64,000 nucleotides of DNA from Tetrahymena thermophila SB210 (lineage: Eukaryota > Ciliophora > Oligohymenophorea > Hymenostomatida > Tetrahymenidae): the NCBI RefSeq assembly GCF_000189635.1, contig NW_002476258.1:62001-126000 (forward strand), in the 5' to 3' direction. A program made the position numbers and the translations under genes. Positions within the stretch are counted from its first letter, which is position 1, and every line of letters starts with the position of its first letter. This document shows positions 38,801 through 51,954 of this stretch, piece by piece. The notes under the pieces are model-generated. The model was not told the DNA's origin. It saw nothing but the letters and a program-made list of their open reading frames with translations, and did not search any database.

Positions 38801-41800
38801 AAAGATGAAAATTTAATTGAAAAGTTGCAAAACTCCAAGAAGTTTGCTGAAGGTAAATAAAAAATGAAACTAATTAATTAATATATTTAATAAATAATAA
38901 TTTTTTATCAAAAATATAGAAATTAATAAGAGAGTAGAGGAAAGTAAAATCACAGAAGCTTAAATCGACGAGGCAAGAGAAGGATATAGACCAGTTGCTT
39001 TCAGCTCATCTTGGTTATTCTTCTGTATTTTAGATCTTTGCTTAATTGATCCAATGTACTAATATTCTTTATAATGGTTTATGAACCTTTTTGTTATGGC
39101 AGTTGAAAACTCTGAGGTATCTAATATACTTGAAGAACGTCTTGATAACTTAGATAAGTTCTTTACATATTCCCTCTATGAAAACATTTGCAGATCTCTC
39201 TTTGAAAAGCACAAACTTTTATTCTCTTTAATGTTAACTGTCAAGATTTTGCAAGGAAAAGATTTAATGAATAAAGAAGAATGGAGATACTTACTTGCAG
39301 GTCCATCTGGTGATATCAAGGTATTTATTCAATAATATCCAAATTTTGTTAACTTATTTACTAACTTTTATATTTTTTAATATTGAAAATTTCACATTTA
39401 CAAATTTAATTTTTTTTAAGATTAAATTTAAAAATTAAAATAATTTTTTATTTTAGATTTATTTATTTATTTTGTAAGTTGAATTTAATTAAATTTATTA
39501 AATATTTAATATGATTTAAAAAATTTTTCACAAATTATTTAATAGAAGTATTTTGTTTATAAAAATAAAATAGGTACCCGAAAATCCAACTTAATGGATT
39601 AGTGAAAATTCTTGGCCAGATATTTATAGATAAATATTTGGTATGAACCATATTGAAGCTTTCAAAGGCATCGAAGAACATTTTATGAAACGCCCTGATG
39701 ATTTTAAGATATTATTTGATTCATTAACTCCTTAAACTGAACCTTTACCTGGAGACTGGGAGAAGAAACTTAATTAATTTGAGAAAATAATTGTTTTGAA
39801 ATCATTTAGACCTGATAAAGTAGTTCCAGCCATCTAGAATTGGATTGAAAAAATTATGGGTAAATTTAAAATAATTATTTTTTTTCAACAAAATTAAAAC
39901 ACATTTAAATGTTATTAGGTAAAAAATTCATTATGGCTCCTGGCTTTGATCTTCCTAAATGCTTTAAGGATTCAACTTAAGCCACTCCATTAATTTTTGT
40001 TCTCTCAACTGGTTCAGATCCTGTTGCTGATTTTATGAGATTTGCTGAGGAATAAAGTATGTTATAGATGTTTGAATCTATTTCTCTAGGACAAGGATAG
40101 GGTGTCAAAGCAGAAAGAATGATTCGTGAAGCTGTATAAAAAGGTAAAATGGCTTTATTTTAATTCATATTTATTTAAATAAAAATACTTAAAATTCAAA
40201 TAGGCACTTGGGTATTGCTTTAGAATTGTCATTTGGCTTCAAGTTGGATGAGTGAATTAGAAAGATTATGTGAAGAATTAGATGGTGATAATGTCCAAAA
40301 AACATTCAGATTATGGTTAACCAGTATGCCATCTAAGGATTTCCCAATCAGTGTTTTATAAAATGGTGTTAAAATGACTTTAGAACCACCTTAAGGTCTT
40401 AGAAACAATCTGTTAAGAACATACAATAATTTAGATTCTAAAGACTTTGAAGAATGTCAAAAACCACTTGAGTTTAGAAGATTGCTGTTTGGTTTTTGTC
40501 TTTTCCATGCAATTATCTAAGATAGAAGAAAGTTTGGCCCTATTGGTAAATATATCATTCATACATTAAATTAATTAATTTTTAAAAATTTTATCACCAA
40601 AATTTTAAGGTTGGAATATCGCATATGAGTTTACCAACGAAGATTTGACAGTATGTAGAAGGTAATTGAGAATGCTTTTGGATGAATACGAATTAGTTCC
40701 ATATAAAGTGCTCAACTTTTTAGGTGCCGAAATCAATTATGGTGGTAGAGTCACTGATGATAAAGATGTCCGTTTAATAAAAACGATTTTACAAAATTAC
40801 GTCTGCAGCTAAGCATTAGATGAAGGTTATAAGTATTCTAAATCTGGCATTTATTATCAACCAAAAGCAGAAACCATAGACGATTATATTAGGTATATCA
40901 CAGACCTACCTCTAAATCCTGAGCCTGAAGCGTTCGGATTGCATGATAATGCAGAAATCACAAATAGTTAAAATACAACAAGAGAATTACTTGAAACTAT
41001 ATTGAGTGTATAACCTCGTTCAAGTTCATCTGGAGCCAAAAGTAGAGAATAATAGATAGAAGAAATTGCTGACTATGTTTAATCTCGTACTCCAGAAGTG
41101 TTTAATTTCTAAGAGATTTATAAAAAATACCCTACAAAGTATGAAGAAAGTATGAATACTGTACTTGTCCAAGAAATTATTAGGTAACTCTTTCTTTGTT
41201 TTATTAGTTTATTAAAAAATTTTTAATAAAAGATACAATCGTTTACTTGCGATCATGAAAGAAAGCTTGATCAATGTCAAGAAAGCACTGAAAGGTTTAG
41301 TCGTAATGAGTGAAGAATTAGAGTTGTTAGCAAATAGCTTATTCGACAATTAGGTCCCAATAATGTGGGAAGAAAAGGGCTTTTTAAGTCTGAAACCACT
41401 TAGTTCATGGACTCAAGATTTAAATGATAGAGTTAATTTCTTAAATGAATGGATTGAAAACGGTACACCAAAAGTTTTCTGGATTTCAGGTAAAAAAAGC
41501 AAAAAAATTATTAGACATAAAAAAATATTTTAAAATAATTAAAAAAGGATTCTTCTTCCCTCAGGCTTTCATAACAGGAACTTTGTAGAATTTTGCAAGA
41601 TAAGAGATTATTGCTGTTGATAAATTATCATTCGAATTCAAAATTCTTGATAACTTACATTACACAGATATTCAACAAAAACCTAAAAGTGGGTGCTATA
41701 TCTATGGAATTTATCTTGAAGGAGCTAAATGGAATTATAAGACTCATATGATTGATGATCCCTAACCAAAAGAATTATACTCTGATCTACCCTTAATTCA

Positions 41801-42002
41801 TTTAGTGCCTAAAGAAAATAGGTAGGTACCTGAAAATGGAATTTATAACAGTCCTCTTTACAAAGTAGTTTCCAGAAGAGGTACTTTAAGTACTACAGGT
41901 CACTCAACTAATTTCGTTATGTTTTTGGAGCTGCCAACTGATAAAAAATAGGAGGTTTGGATCACTGCAGGTGTTGCTGCCTTTTTATCATTAAGATATT
42001 GA
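26886..42002 (+). CDS. axonemal inner-arm dynein heavy chain, single-headed type
   Basis: 33 exons, all phases closing, give about 4145 residues. Exon 1 is 26886-26942; the last exon is 41548-42002. The short tail has a Lys/Pro-rich N-terminus, then a linker region ([14 protein letters not shown] near 31390). The motor carries AAA1 GPAGTGKTE (about 32619-32645) with [12 protein letters not shown]2 GPTGGGKTS (33462-33488), AAA3 GPTGTGKS (34685-34708) and AAA4 GVGGSGRQS (35902-35928). Next come the coiled stalk and microtubule-binding region (about 36.7-37.9 kb), AAA5-6 and the C-terminal domain ending [11 protein letters not shown]. The length and small tail match the monomeric DNAH3/7/12-type inner-arm dyneins, so it is expected to act in cilia. 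All 4145 codons lack TGA while using many TAA/TAG as Gln. A possible extra intron at 27380-27472 is in frame and may be optional. Confidence 0.96.
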
Positions 42003-42557
42003 TTAATTTGTAAAAAAGAAATAAATAAACAGTAAATAATAAAGTAACCTTAAGAGATAAACCTAATAATAGGAAAAAATTTAAAGATTCCTGCTTCAAT
42101 TTATTAATTCATCTAAATTAATTAGAAAAATAAAATAAAACTAAAATAATCGTATTAATTTGCTTTCATAAAATATAAAATGAAAGATTTATATCAAATT
42201 TAATGTGTATATATATTATTATCATTTTTCTTCCCTTAAAAATTTATTCTTGCCTTACATTAATTTAAAAATTTTTGCAAGATTTTATTTTTAATTTCTT
42301 TAACCAAATAGCAAAAACGTATCTTTTTATAAACTATTTTGATTAGTTTATTTATTTATTTAGATAATATATAATTATTAATTTTAAGAAAATCTTTATT
42401 TTAAATGTTCCTAAGATAGTTTATTAAATAATCTCATTGTTTAAGGTCAATTAGAGTTGGACTCTTAAAGAATTAGACCAAATACCTTATTTCAAATAGA
42501 AATAGATTCTAACATGCATAAATCTTTAAAAATTTATAAAACTTAGCTTGTTTCCGT
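42003..42557. other. intergenic, dynein 3' flank
   Basis: 555 bases of A/T-rich DNA between two plus-strand genes. Nothing coding is seen. Confidence 0.45.
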
Positions 42558-43409
42558 ATGAGCAGTAGCTAATAGCAAAATGATGATGATCAAGAATTAA
42601 TGAAATTTATTAGGCATTAAAAGATGAAATTATAAATGGATATGGAATTCTTAACTTCAACAATAGTGGAAGAAAGATGTTATAACTTATATCCTATTAT
42701 TATTGAAAGTGGTAGTTCATAAGATTGCTTTGAACTTGGGTAAATTATGCACAACTATGTTTAAAAAATGGAATAAAAGTAAGAAGATCAATAAAAGATA
42801 ATCCAAAGCGTCAATCTTAAAACTATTAAGTGTTATGGACACATAATAGTCGCTTTTGGCCATCTCAAAAACGATAACAATGAATTAGCAGATTAAGAAT
42901 TGAGTAAAATGCAAGCTGAATTCTAAAGCTTTGAGTCAAAAATTTAATATCATTAGAAATTTCTAATTGTTTGTCATATAGTTAGTATCTTATCTCTAGC
43001 AGAAAAAGAAGAAAAGTGTCTTTTTTTAGTAAGATATATCTTTAATTAGTTACAAAGTGCTTTCAAAGATTTAGATTTGCTCGATGAAGGTCAGTACGAA
43101 ATAGCTTTTAAAAGCATTCACTTTTATATTTTGAGTTTAATTTAAAAGAAAAAGGATGACATGTTAAAATAAATAATAGAAGAAAGTTAATTTTTAAATA
43201 TTGAATACTTGTATAACAATTCAGTGCCTATTGCATTCTCTTCAGCAGGTCATATATTTAGTTGTATTGGATTCTACTTTTAACAAAATGGAGATAAGCT
43301 AACAGCATACAGATATTTAAAATTCTCAGCTGATATATTTGAATAGATTGAAGGAAAAGACTCTGAAAATTTCAAATACATTAAAAGCTAAATAGATTCT
43401 TTCAAATGA
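42558..43409 (+). CDS. helical protein of unknown function
   Basis: An intronless 283-residue ORF from the ATG at 42558 to TGA at 43407-43409. The N-terminus is Gln/Asp-rich (MSSSQQQNDDDQELM). The rest is predicted mostly helical with regularly spaced hydrophobics, for example HIVSILSLAEKEEKC and YRYLKFSADIFEQIEG, the latter reminiscent of a TPR-like helix pair. No catalytic motif, membrane segment or signal peptide is visible. Codon use (abundant TAA/TAG as Gln, mixed synonymous codons) looks like the neighbouring genes. It lies 555 bases downstream of the dynein gene on the same strand, but ciliates do not usually use operons, so co-function should not be assumed. Confidence 0.75.
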
Positions 43410-44381
43410 TTCCAGATATATATTATTCATACATTCATTCATTATAAGTGTTTTTTATGTTTTTCCTAAATAAATTGAATAATATTCACTAAATGTTAAC
43501 TAAACATAAGATCATCTTTGATTTTTTATAAACTTAAAAAAAGCTACTACTTGTTCTTTTTTTGACAAATTTTTTACTTTAAAGTTTTGTTTTAGCATTA
43601 ATAAAATTAAATTTAATTAATTTGAGTTAAAAAAGATAAATTAATTTTATTTATTAAATTCATGTAAAATAAATTTGTTTTTTGATTTTATTTTAAGTTA
43701 AATTTATTAAAAAATTTAAGATATTTATTTACATCATATATAGGAAGAAAATAATCTAAAGGAACTTCAATTGATACTCAGTCTTCTCACAAAAATATAT
43801 ATGAATAGCTTTTTTACTTTTGTGTTATCATAAAATAAATTGCCTAAAGTTAATAACAGTGTAAAATGTATAAACTAGGTTCCTCGGACAAAATTTGTCT
43901 CAAAATTAATAGGTACCTTACTTTTATTTGATTTTATATAGAAAAAATAAAATTTGGAAATAAAATTGTGCTCATTTTTAATAATTCTTATTTTATAAGG
44001 ATAGGTTTTATTGTTTGTACCTTATTGGTGTTTTATCTTATATACATTATTGAATTATAAATTGATGTATTATTTATTATCTTAAATTAAAGTATAAAAA
44101 AGAATTTTCATAATATAAAAATGATTAATAATAATTTTACTTATCTAAAATGAAAAAAATAAATAAATTATTTTATTTCTGCAATTATAAAATTTAGTAA
44201 TATTTGATAATAAATTAATTCAAATAGCATTTATAAAACCACTCTGAGATCATTTAAAGTTTTTAATGGTAAAAAAAACATGTTTTATTCTGGATGGAAT
44301 AGAGAATTAATTTTTACTCAAACAAATAAGTATTTTTCTTATTTCTTAAAACTAAATAATAAATAAATAACTAGCTAGAGA
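43410..44381. other. intergenic, nothing recognised
   Basis: About 970 bases of A/T-rich sequence between two plus-strand genes, with no supported ORF, RNA gene or repeat. Confidence 0.4.
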
Positions 44382-45470
44382 ATGAATACACTTAAAACAT
44401 TTTTATTTACAATTACAGGCTTTTTTTCAACTGCCTCAGCAAAAAAAAATTTCATCTAAGTAAAAGATGAAGCAAATTATTCATATTTTTAATCCAGTGT
44501 CAATGATCTACTAACATATGATATAATGAGCCTGACTTAATATAAAAAACATTTGTATTAAAAATTTATAGATGCTTTGACTGAATAAGATAAAATGCAA
44601 GTAATTTCCTATTATCGAATCAATAAAGATGCAAAATTTGAGAATGAATATGAAAACCTTTAATAATAAATGTCAATCCATGATACACAAACAAGCTATT
44701 CATATCTACCAAATAAATCAAAGAAGTAATGGCATGTCAATTTTGCAGATCAGCATCTTTTTGGATTTTATAATACTAATTTATTTGCTTAGGATGAAAT
44801 TTAATGTGCTGAGCATCCTCTTTTATCTCATGTCCGATCAGCAGCTCAATACCTAGGAAATAGAGTAGCTCCTTTAACTATAGAAAACGGTCCAACTCCA
44901 ATTTTAATTAAAGATGTCCACAGACTAGGTTTTGTAAACATAATGCCCACAAAGGAAAATAGAAATGGTATTTATGGTAATAACTTTGCCAAAGCAAGTT
45001 TGGACTATATAGATAGAATGAGCTAGTAAATCATAAATGATAAGCCTTTAACTAATTTTATAGCTATGGCTGCTCTTGGTTATGGATCAGGCACTTACCA
45101 AACTTATGAAATTGAATTCTTATTTTAAACAGCTAAAAACTCATTTAGTTTAGCAAAAGAACTGAGTGGAGATATGGAAGTAGAACTTCATACAGGAAAT
45201 TGGGGATGTGGTGCTTTTGGAAATAATAGATAATTAATAGCTAGTATATAGCTATTTGCAGCACATTTAAGTGGTATTGAAAATATTGTCTATCATACTT
45301 TTGATGAGCAAGGAAAAAAAGGTTTTGAGTAGGGCAAGAAGATCTATGAAAATTTTTTAAGAGACATAAAAATAAATAATTGTGAATCGCCTAACTTTTA
45401 ATTAGATTAATAATTCATAATGTATTTGAGTAAATAAAATTTTCAATGGGGATATTCTGATGGAAACTGA
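44382..45470 (+). CDS. secreted PARG-like (poly(ADP-ribose) glycohydrolase-related) protein
   Basis: An intronless 362-residue ORF. The first ~20 residues (MNTLKTFLFTITGFFSTASA) form a signal peptide. The core keeps PARG-family landmarks in order. The FADQHLFGFYNTNLFAQDEI segment corresponds to the catalytic loop. ENGPTPILIKDVHRLGF follows, then the diagnostic HTGNWGCGAFGNN (residues ~270-282), IQLFAAHLSG and VYHTFDE. Known PARGs have a Gly-rich loop leading to Gln-Glu-Glu. Here the Gly run is missing and the triplet is Gln137-Asp138-Glu139, so the key last Glu is kept but the loop has changed. The family cleaves ADP-ribose polymers, normally inside cells. The signal peptide suggests a secreted, lysosomal or surface role. 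Activity cannot be judged from sequence. Confidence 0.82.
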
Positions 45471-48400
45471 GACAAATTTAAAATAAAATTTATTAAAAAT
45501 TTTTTGAATTTAAAATAATTTTAACAATATATATTTTCTAATAATTAAAAAAATTTTTAAAGTATCACTAATTAATGTAAGATATAATAAATGCCTAAAT
45601 TTTAAAAACAATTTTTATTATGTAAAAAAAATAATTTATTTTTTAATAAATTTAACTATTGAAGGCTGGTATAATAAATTATGTAAAAAGCTAAAAAACA
45701 CTAACCAGACCAGATGACATTTTCCTTCACCTTTAAATAGAATATAATAATCAATTAAAAGTATGTTGGTGTTCTTTATAAAAATATTTCAAAAAATAAA
45801 TACACTACACAATTTATTTATTTTAATAAGCTTTTATTTATTATAAAAATTAAACAATAATTTAAAATAAATCAATTAGTAAATCATAAAACAATTTAAT
45901 CAATGACAAAATTTATTAATTATAATTTAGTTTAACATTATAATTAAGGAAATAACAATAGAATTAAAAAATATATATGTATGCTAACTATTATATTCAA
46001 TTAAGAATACATTTTACTATTTGTAATTTATTGAAATTAATATGTCATGTTTATTTAATACAATTTTATACAATCAAATATTTATTTATTAAACACAAAT
46101 GAATTCTAATCTTATGTTTAAAAACTCTAACAGGTCTCCCTAACCAAATTCAATTTGTGTTTGTTCAAATTTAGTGAAGATTTCATAAATCCAGAATATA
46201 CAGAGTAATAAACAGCTTGAAAAATGATGATATTTTTAAAGTTTAAAAACATCAAGCAAAATTTTAATAACAACATAACTTGCTTTTAAAAAAATATGAA
46301 AATGGGATCAGCTCTTGTTTTACCTAGAAATATATATATAGTAATCAATATCCTTGTTCTTGCAAAGACTAACAAACTAAATCAATAATTGAAGATATTC
46401 TTACATTATAAAAAACCTAGATATATACATACATACAGTTTGTTTTTGTTTATCAATGTATAACAAATTTGAAAAATTTCAAATAGCCATTATAAGATGT
46501 ATGAATATTATTGATTGGGTTTTTATATCAAAAATTCTTTTGTAATTTTTTTTTTGTTATTATGCAAGAAAATTAGACAATTTCTCTTAATAAAAAAACT
46601 AAGTTCAATATTTCCTACACTTAATGTAGATAAATTCTAACTTTAACCTGTTTATAAGAGTAATATAGGAATGGTCTCTTCTTTTAATATTTTATGAGTT
46701 ATTTAAAGTCTTTTTAAAATATCTATGATTTGCACTATATTTCCTTGTTTTGTTAGCAATTTTAAGTTGTCAAACATCACAAGAATCAAACTAATTCATA
46801 TAAATTTTACTGATTGCAACATCAATTTCTTTTGTTTTAGTGCAATTTTCTTTATCACTAATCAAAAACTTAGTAAAAAAATTTTTTTCTTAGTAGATTC
46901 ATAGATCTTTAATACCTTGTTTAGCTTATTAGTCTTATAAGAAATTGTTAAAATTTTAACAATTATATAAATATTTTTTAAACCGTAGTTAATAAATTAA
47001 ATTAAACTTCAATTTTAGCTTTAAATAATAATGTATTTTTATAGTTCTTGTTTATTTGTTTAAAAAAATTCTTAAAAGTTAAATATAATTATTAACATTA
47101 TCTGCTAAATTATTAAAAAATTTATTTAATAATTGCTTAATAATTAATCTCTTAAAAAATATTTATTGCAATTTCTATAAAAATTTAATTAAATTATTAT
47201 TAGAAGAGAATAAGATTAAAAAGATAACTTTACTCCCTTTAGAAATAGAAGTATTTGCAATTAAAATATATATATTTGAATAACTTAATATTTTTTGAGT
47301 AAAATACAAATTATACCAAACACAAAATGTATATTTTATGATATTTTATTAATTTTATTTTATTTGCAAGTATCTTGATAGAATGGAATGATTGACTTAT
47401 TTATTATCTTGTCTGAATATTTTTAATTTTGGGATATTCTCAAATTAATTAAAAAAAATATCTATCACTATAAATAGTAATTAAAGTAAAACTCTTAATA
47501 AGATTATAATCCTATTTTGATGTAAGTTCATCTTCAGTATTATTTCTTGTTTTTAATTTTTTTTTTGTCTAAATTAATTACTTCATTTAATTACAATATT
47601 CTATTTAATGCTAAACTTTCTAAAAAATTTATTTAAATAAATTTAAGAAATTAGAAAGAATTAAACTTCACTTTGCAATAGTAAAAATGTATAAATTTAA
47701 TATCCTATTGATAGATAAACTTTCCTCTTTGTTACTTCTTTTTTTCAAAAATAAATTTTTAATTAAGATATAAAATTTTACCAGTGATTTTTATTGATTA
47801 AATCATGTTCTAATTTTAGAAGTTAATAAAACTCCAGTCTAGTTTATACTGCTTGAATATTTTTTCTTTCATAAGTGTGCTTTTTAGTTATAGAAAAGAG
47901 CAGAGAGATTCGAAAAATGACACTATAAGTAAATATTTTAGAGCATTTTGTAAATAATTAATTTGGTAAAAGAGTTTAAAATTTATTTATTTGATAAAGT
48001 GAAATTGATATTTTTAATTAAGAATTATCAAAGATAAAAAAGAAAGAGTTTTTATTAATATAAAAGAATATGTTTTTTTAAATAGAATTAATTAGGAAGA
48101 ATAAATAAATTAAAGTAGCAGATAAATACTAAAATTCTTAATTAATAGATAAAATTGAATAGATAGATTAGAAATTTTAATTGATCTATCTATTACTAGA
48201 ATATAGCCAAATACTATGAAATAGATAATTAATAATAATAATTAAAACTGGCAATTGTTCAATTGCTGAACATACTTTCATATCTATTTATATCTTTATT
48301 TTCTAATTAAATTTTAAAATGAAGATTGCTATTATACGGAAATGAAGCAAATAAAGTATTTTAGTGGCTGTATAATAAATAATATTCTTAATAGATTTTT

Positions 48401-48924
48401 TGTTTAAAAGCAATGTGCAGCAATCGATGAAAAAATTAAAATAGTAAGTAAGTGGATTTATAAGCAATTGTTTAATTTATATTAAAAAATCGTAAAAAAA
48501 GACAAAGAAATTTGATCTTGTTTAAGAAAATTAAATTATTCACTGTAATTACTTCAAAGCATTCATTCATTAATTAATTAAATTGATCAAATTAATAAAA
48601 ATACAAGAAATTTAATATATACTAAGCCAAGATTCCTATTAGAGTTAGCATTTTGGAAATAAAGTAGTAAAATTAAAATAGGCAGCCCTATTGAGTTACT
48701 AGCCAAATTAATGGTAAAGCATGCAATACTAGCATCACAAGTATACGCTTTAAACCTATTTAGAATTTTAAGCGCTTTTTTACAAAAGATTTCATTTAAT
48801 TTGTAGGAATTCATCATTATTTTTATCCTACAATTGAAATGTATTAATTATGTTTGATGAAGATCTTTGATTGAAGCGATTAAATGATAATTAAAAACTG
48901 TATTATGGACTAAAAATTTTATTT
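45471..48924. other. 3.5-kb region with no confident gene
   Basis: Long A/T-rich stretch. An open frame on the plus strand from about 48430 to 48862 (for example reading SPIELLAKLMVKHAILASQ) and a 76-codon minus-strand frame over 48587-48817 overlap. Neither has a supported start or recognisable family, and with TGA as the only stop such frames arise by chance. The right end should hold the promoter of the LRR gene. Confidence 0.35.
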
Positions 48925-51900
48925 ATGCTATAAAAAAGAAGTATATTTCCTCGTAAGTCAATCAGGGATGTGAAGCAAGTTGCAGATATAAGCCTGAAGG
49001 CTAATAATTAGATCAACATATCTGAAATATTTATCACACTCAAGTAAAGAATCATCACTTATATAACAGACTTTATAATACTTTTTATAATATAAAAATA
49101 AAATATGGATACTTCTACTAGCTCATCCTTATAAATTTTAAAATAATTTTATTAATAGAGATTATCTGGGTGACGAATAGCTAATCTTACTATCTTCAAG
49201 TCTAAAAAGATTACATCACCTAAAAGAATTTTTTCTGGATTTATCGTAATATTAATTAATAATAAATACTTTGTTATATTGATTAATAATATACAAAATA
49301 AATATTCACTTATGGAGCAAAATATATATAAAACTTATACTTTTGTTACTTAGCCAATAAAGCATATCTAGTACTTTAACTGAATTTAATATAAACAGAG
49401 AAATTAGGTTAGGAGATGAAGGAATAGGAGCTATCTTTAAAAATCTCAACTCTATAGAAAAAGTTTACACTCTTTACTTGATATTGAGGTATTTTAGCAA
49501 GTTTTTAATATAATTAAATTAGTAATTTCAATATGAATATTATAATAAGATACGACAACATAACTGAGCAAGGAGTATGGTATATGTCCTAAGTTCTTAA
49601 AAAATGTGTGGCAGTAGAAACTTTCTATTTAGATTTAGGGTAAATAATCTTATAAATTTATTAAAATATTCAAAATCAATGTTTTTCAATATTAAAAATA
49701 CTTTTTTGAATTGTAATTTGAAATTCTAATAAACAACTTACCAATAAATTGAACAAATAAAAAGCAATATTTAGATAGATAAGCAAATAAGTTAATTTTA
49801 TTCTATTTTGTTTATTTAATACAAACATATTTAACGAATTTGACCAACATAATTTAAGATTGGAATAAATTGGTAATTAAAAATATTTTGTTAAATAATA
49901 AGGGGAAATTAAATAGGCTCTGGAGGATTAAAGAACTTGACATCAATATTCTAGACTTGCAACAATATTTTTAGTCTCTCTTTGAATCTTTAGTAACTTT
50001 ACTTATTTACAGTATTAATTTTAAATCTTTTTAAATAATTAGTTGGAATGATATTGGTTAGTAAGGAGCTGAGATTTTCAGCTAATCTTTTAGATGGTTC
50101 AGAAATCTTTAGCATTTATTCTTAAACTTTAAGTAAAATTTATTTCATTATAAAATAATATTTATCTAAATTAAATAAATAAATAAGTCGAAATGAAATT
50201 GGCGACTATGGAGTGTATCATATTTCTGAAGTGATTGCTAGAATGCCTACAATCAGAATAATGCACTTAAATTTAGGGTAAATAGACACCTTAAATTTAC
50301 CATTTATTAAAAAATTAATTTAAATAACAGCCTGAATTTAATTACAGATGACGGAGCTAATTTCCTTAACTAATCTATTTACAATAGCTCGAACGCTACT
50401 GAGATAGTACTTAATTATAAGTAAGTATTTTTATAAAAAATATTATTATTTCTAAAACAATTTCACAGTTAAAACTTAATAGGAAGAAATATTGACCTTG
50501 AAATTCTGTCTATTTATAGTGCATTAAAAATACTTCAGAAAGTAGAAACATTTTCCATTTCAATGACGTAAAAATTTCACTTTGTTAAATGCTTATTTAT
50601 TTTGCTTGATAACCTTTTTTACTTTTTAGATAAAACTAGATTAAAAGCATTGATCTCTTCGAGTTTAAGAAGTTTGTTTAATATTTTAAAGTTCTTTGTT
50701 GCTCTAAAAAACAAAAATTTTACAATTTGAAGAACTTTTCTCTTGATTTAAGGTAATATTTTTAATTTTATAATTTTAAAGTATAAATTTGTTTTATTTT
50801 TTTAGTTAAAATATGATTGACGACAGGCTAATGAAAGGGATTTCACACTAAATTTCTAAGCACGAAAACATTTAATTTTTGGACCTTAATTTCATGTAAA
50901 GTTATAAAACTGTCTAACTTAATTAATGATAAATATTTTTTTGAAAGGGGAAACACATTTTCTTATATAGGAGTTAAGGCCCTTTGTGAGAGCATCAAGG
51001 ATCTATATTAGATTAATAAATTAAAACTAACTTTAGAGTAAAATTAAATTTACTAAATAATCTTTTTGAATTTTTTCTTTACTCAATAGCGAAAATAAAA
51101 TTGAAGCTAAAGGTGTCTATTTATTAGGAGAGACTTTGAAATGCTTTAATAATTTGATATATCTCCATTTAAGAATTGGGTATTTTTAATTTGATTTAAT
51201 ATGATATCATAAACCCTTTTCGTATAATTAAGGTTGACATTTATAAACGATTAAGTAACATAACAGCTGTTTTTATAACTTAAAGAATGTAACAAAATAA
51301 AAAATTTGTTTCTGTCTCTCACGTAAAAAAATTAATTATTCAAAATTAATTTCTGGTGAAAAAAATGTTTTTTTAAATAAAAAGCCACAATTAACTAACA
51401 GATCAGTCACTTATAAATCTTAATGTGTTTCTTGATAGCTTACCAAAATTAGATAGTTTTGAGATAGATATAAGGTAATTCTTATTTCAACTTAGCAACA
51501 AAATAACAAATATAAATATCAATTATTTTATAAAATTTTTGAATAATAATTAAGAAATTAAAATTCTAATTTTATAATTAATTTAGTAATAATCTATTTC
51601 AAGAAAAAGGATTTGCCTTTCTTTTAAGATGTCTGTCAAAATGTTAAGGAATGATTCAACTGATAATCAACTTAAGGTAAAATTATTCTCAAAAAGATTT
51701 TAAAGTAAACAAATAAATAGAAAAAATAAAATAGACGATATTGACACATCTTATTTTGTAAAATATGCCAAAAAATGGTAAAAACTCAAATATTTTTTGC
51801 TCAATATGAAGTAATTATTTTTAATTAATTTTATTACATAACTTAACTAAAATTTGTATAAAGGTCTAACAATCTCTCATCATACTTAAAAAAAGAAGTT

Positions 51901-51954
51901 TCAATCCCTATAAAAAAGTTACCAGAACTAGTATACTATTAATTTCAGTGTTGA
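48925..51954 (+). CDS. leucine-rich-repeat protein, one repeat per exon
   Basis: 18 exons give 562 residues. Exon 1 is 48925-49043. Exons 2-17 start at 49159, 49399, 49550, 49903, 50043, 50188, 50331, 50469, 50630, 50806, 50948, 51090, 51233, 51385, 51587 and 51721, and exon 18 is 51864-51954. Thirteen of the sixteen internal exons are exactly 90 nt (others 87, 99, 123). Every one begins after the second base of a codon and ends the same way, so each exon is one 30-residue LRR. The consensus resembles the ribonuclease-inhibitor type: x-x-N-x-I-x-D-x-G ... L ... L-x-L-x-L. Examples are YDNITEQGVWYMSQVL and RNEIGDYGVYHISEV. Such proteins are protein-interaction scaffolds. No kinase, membrane or signal segment is seen. 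The start is the first ATG after an in-frame TGA; an additional upstream exon cannot be excluded. Confidence 0.85.

Noticed and set aside
48587-48817. 76-codon minus-strand frame with a hydrophobic C-terminus
   Set aside because: No supported start context, no family, and an equally open frame on the other strand; chance ORFs are common when only TGA stops translation in A/T-rich DNA.
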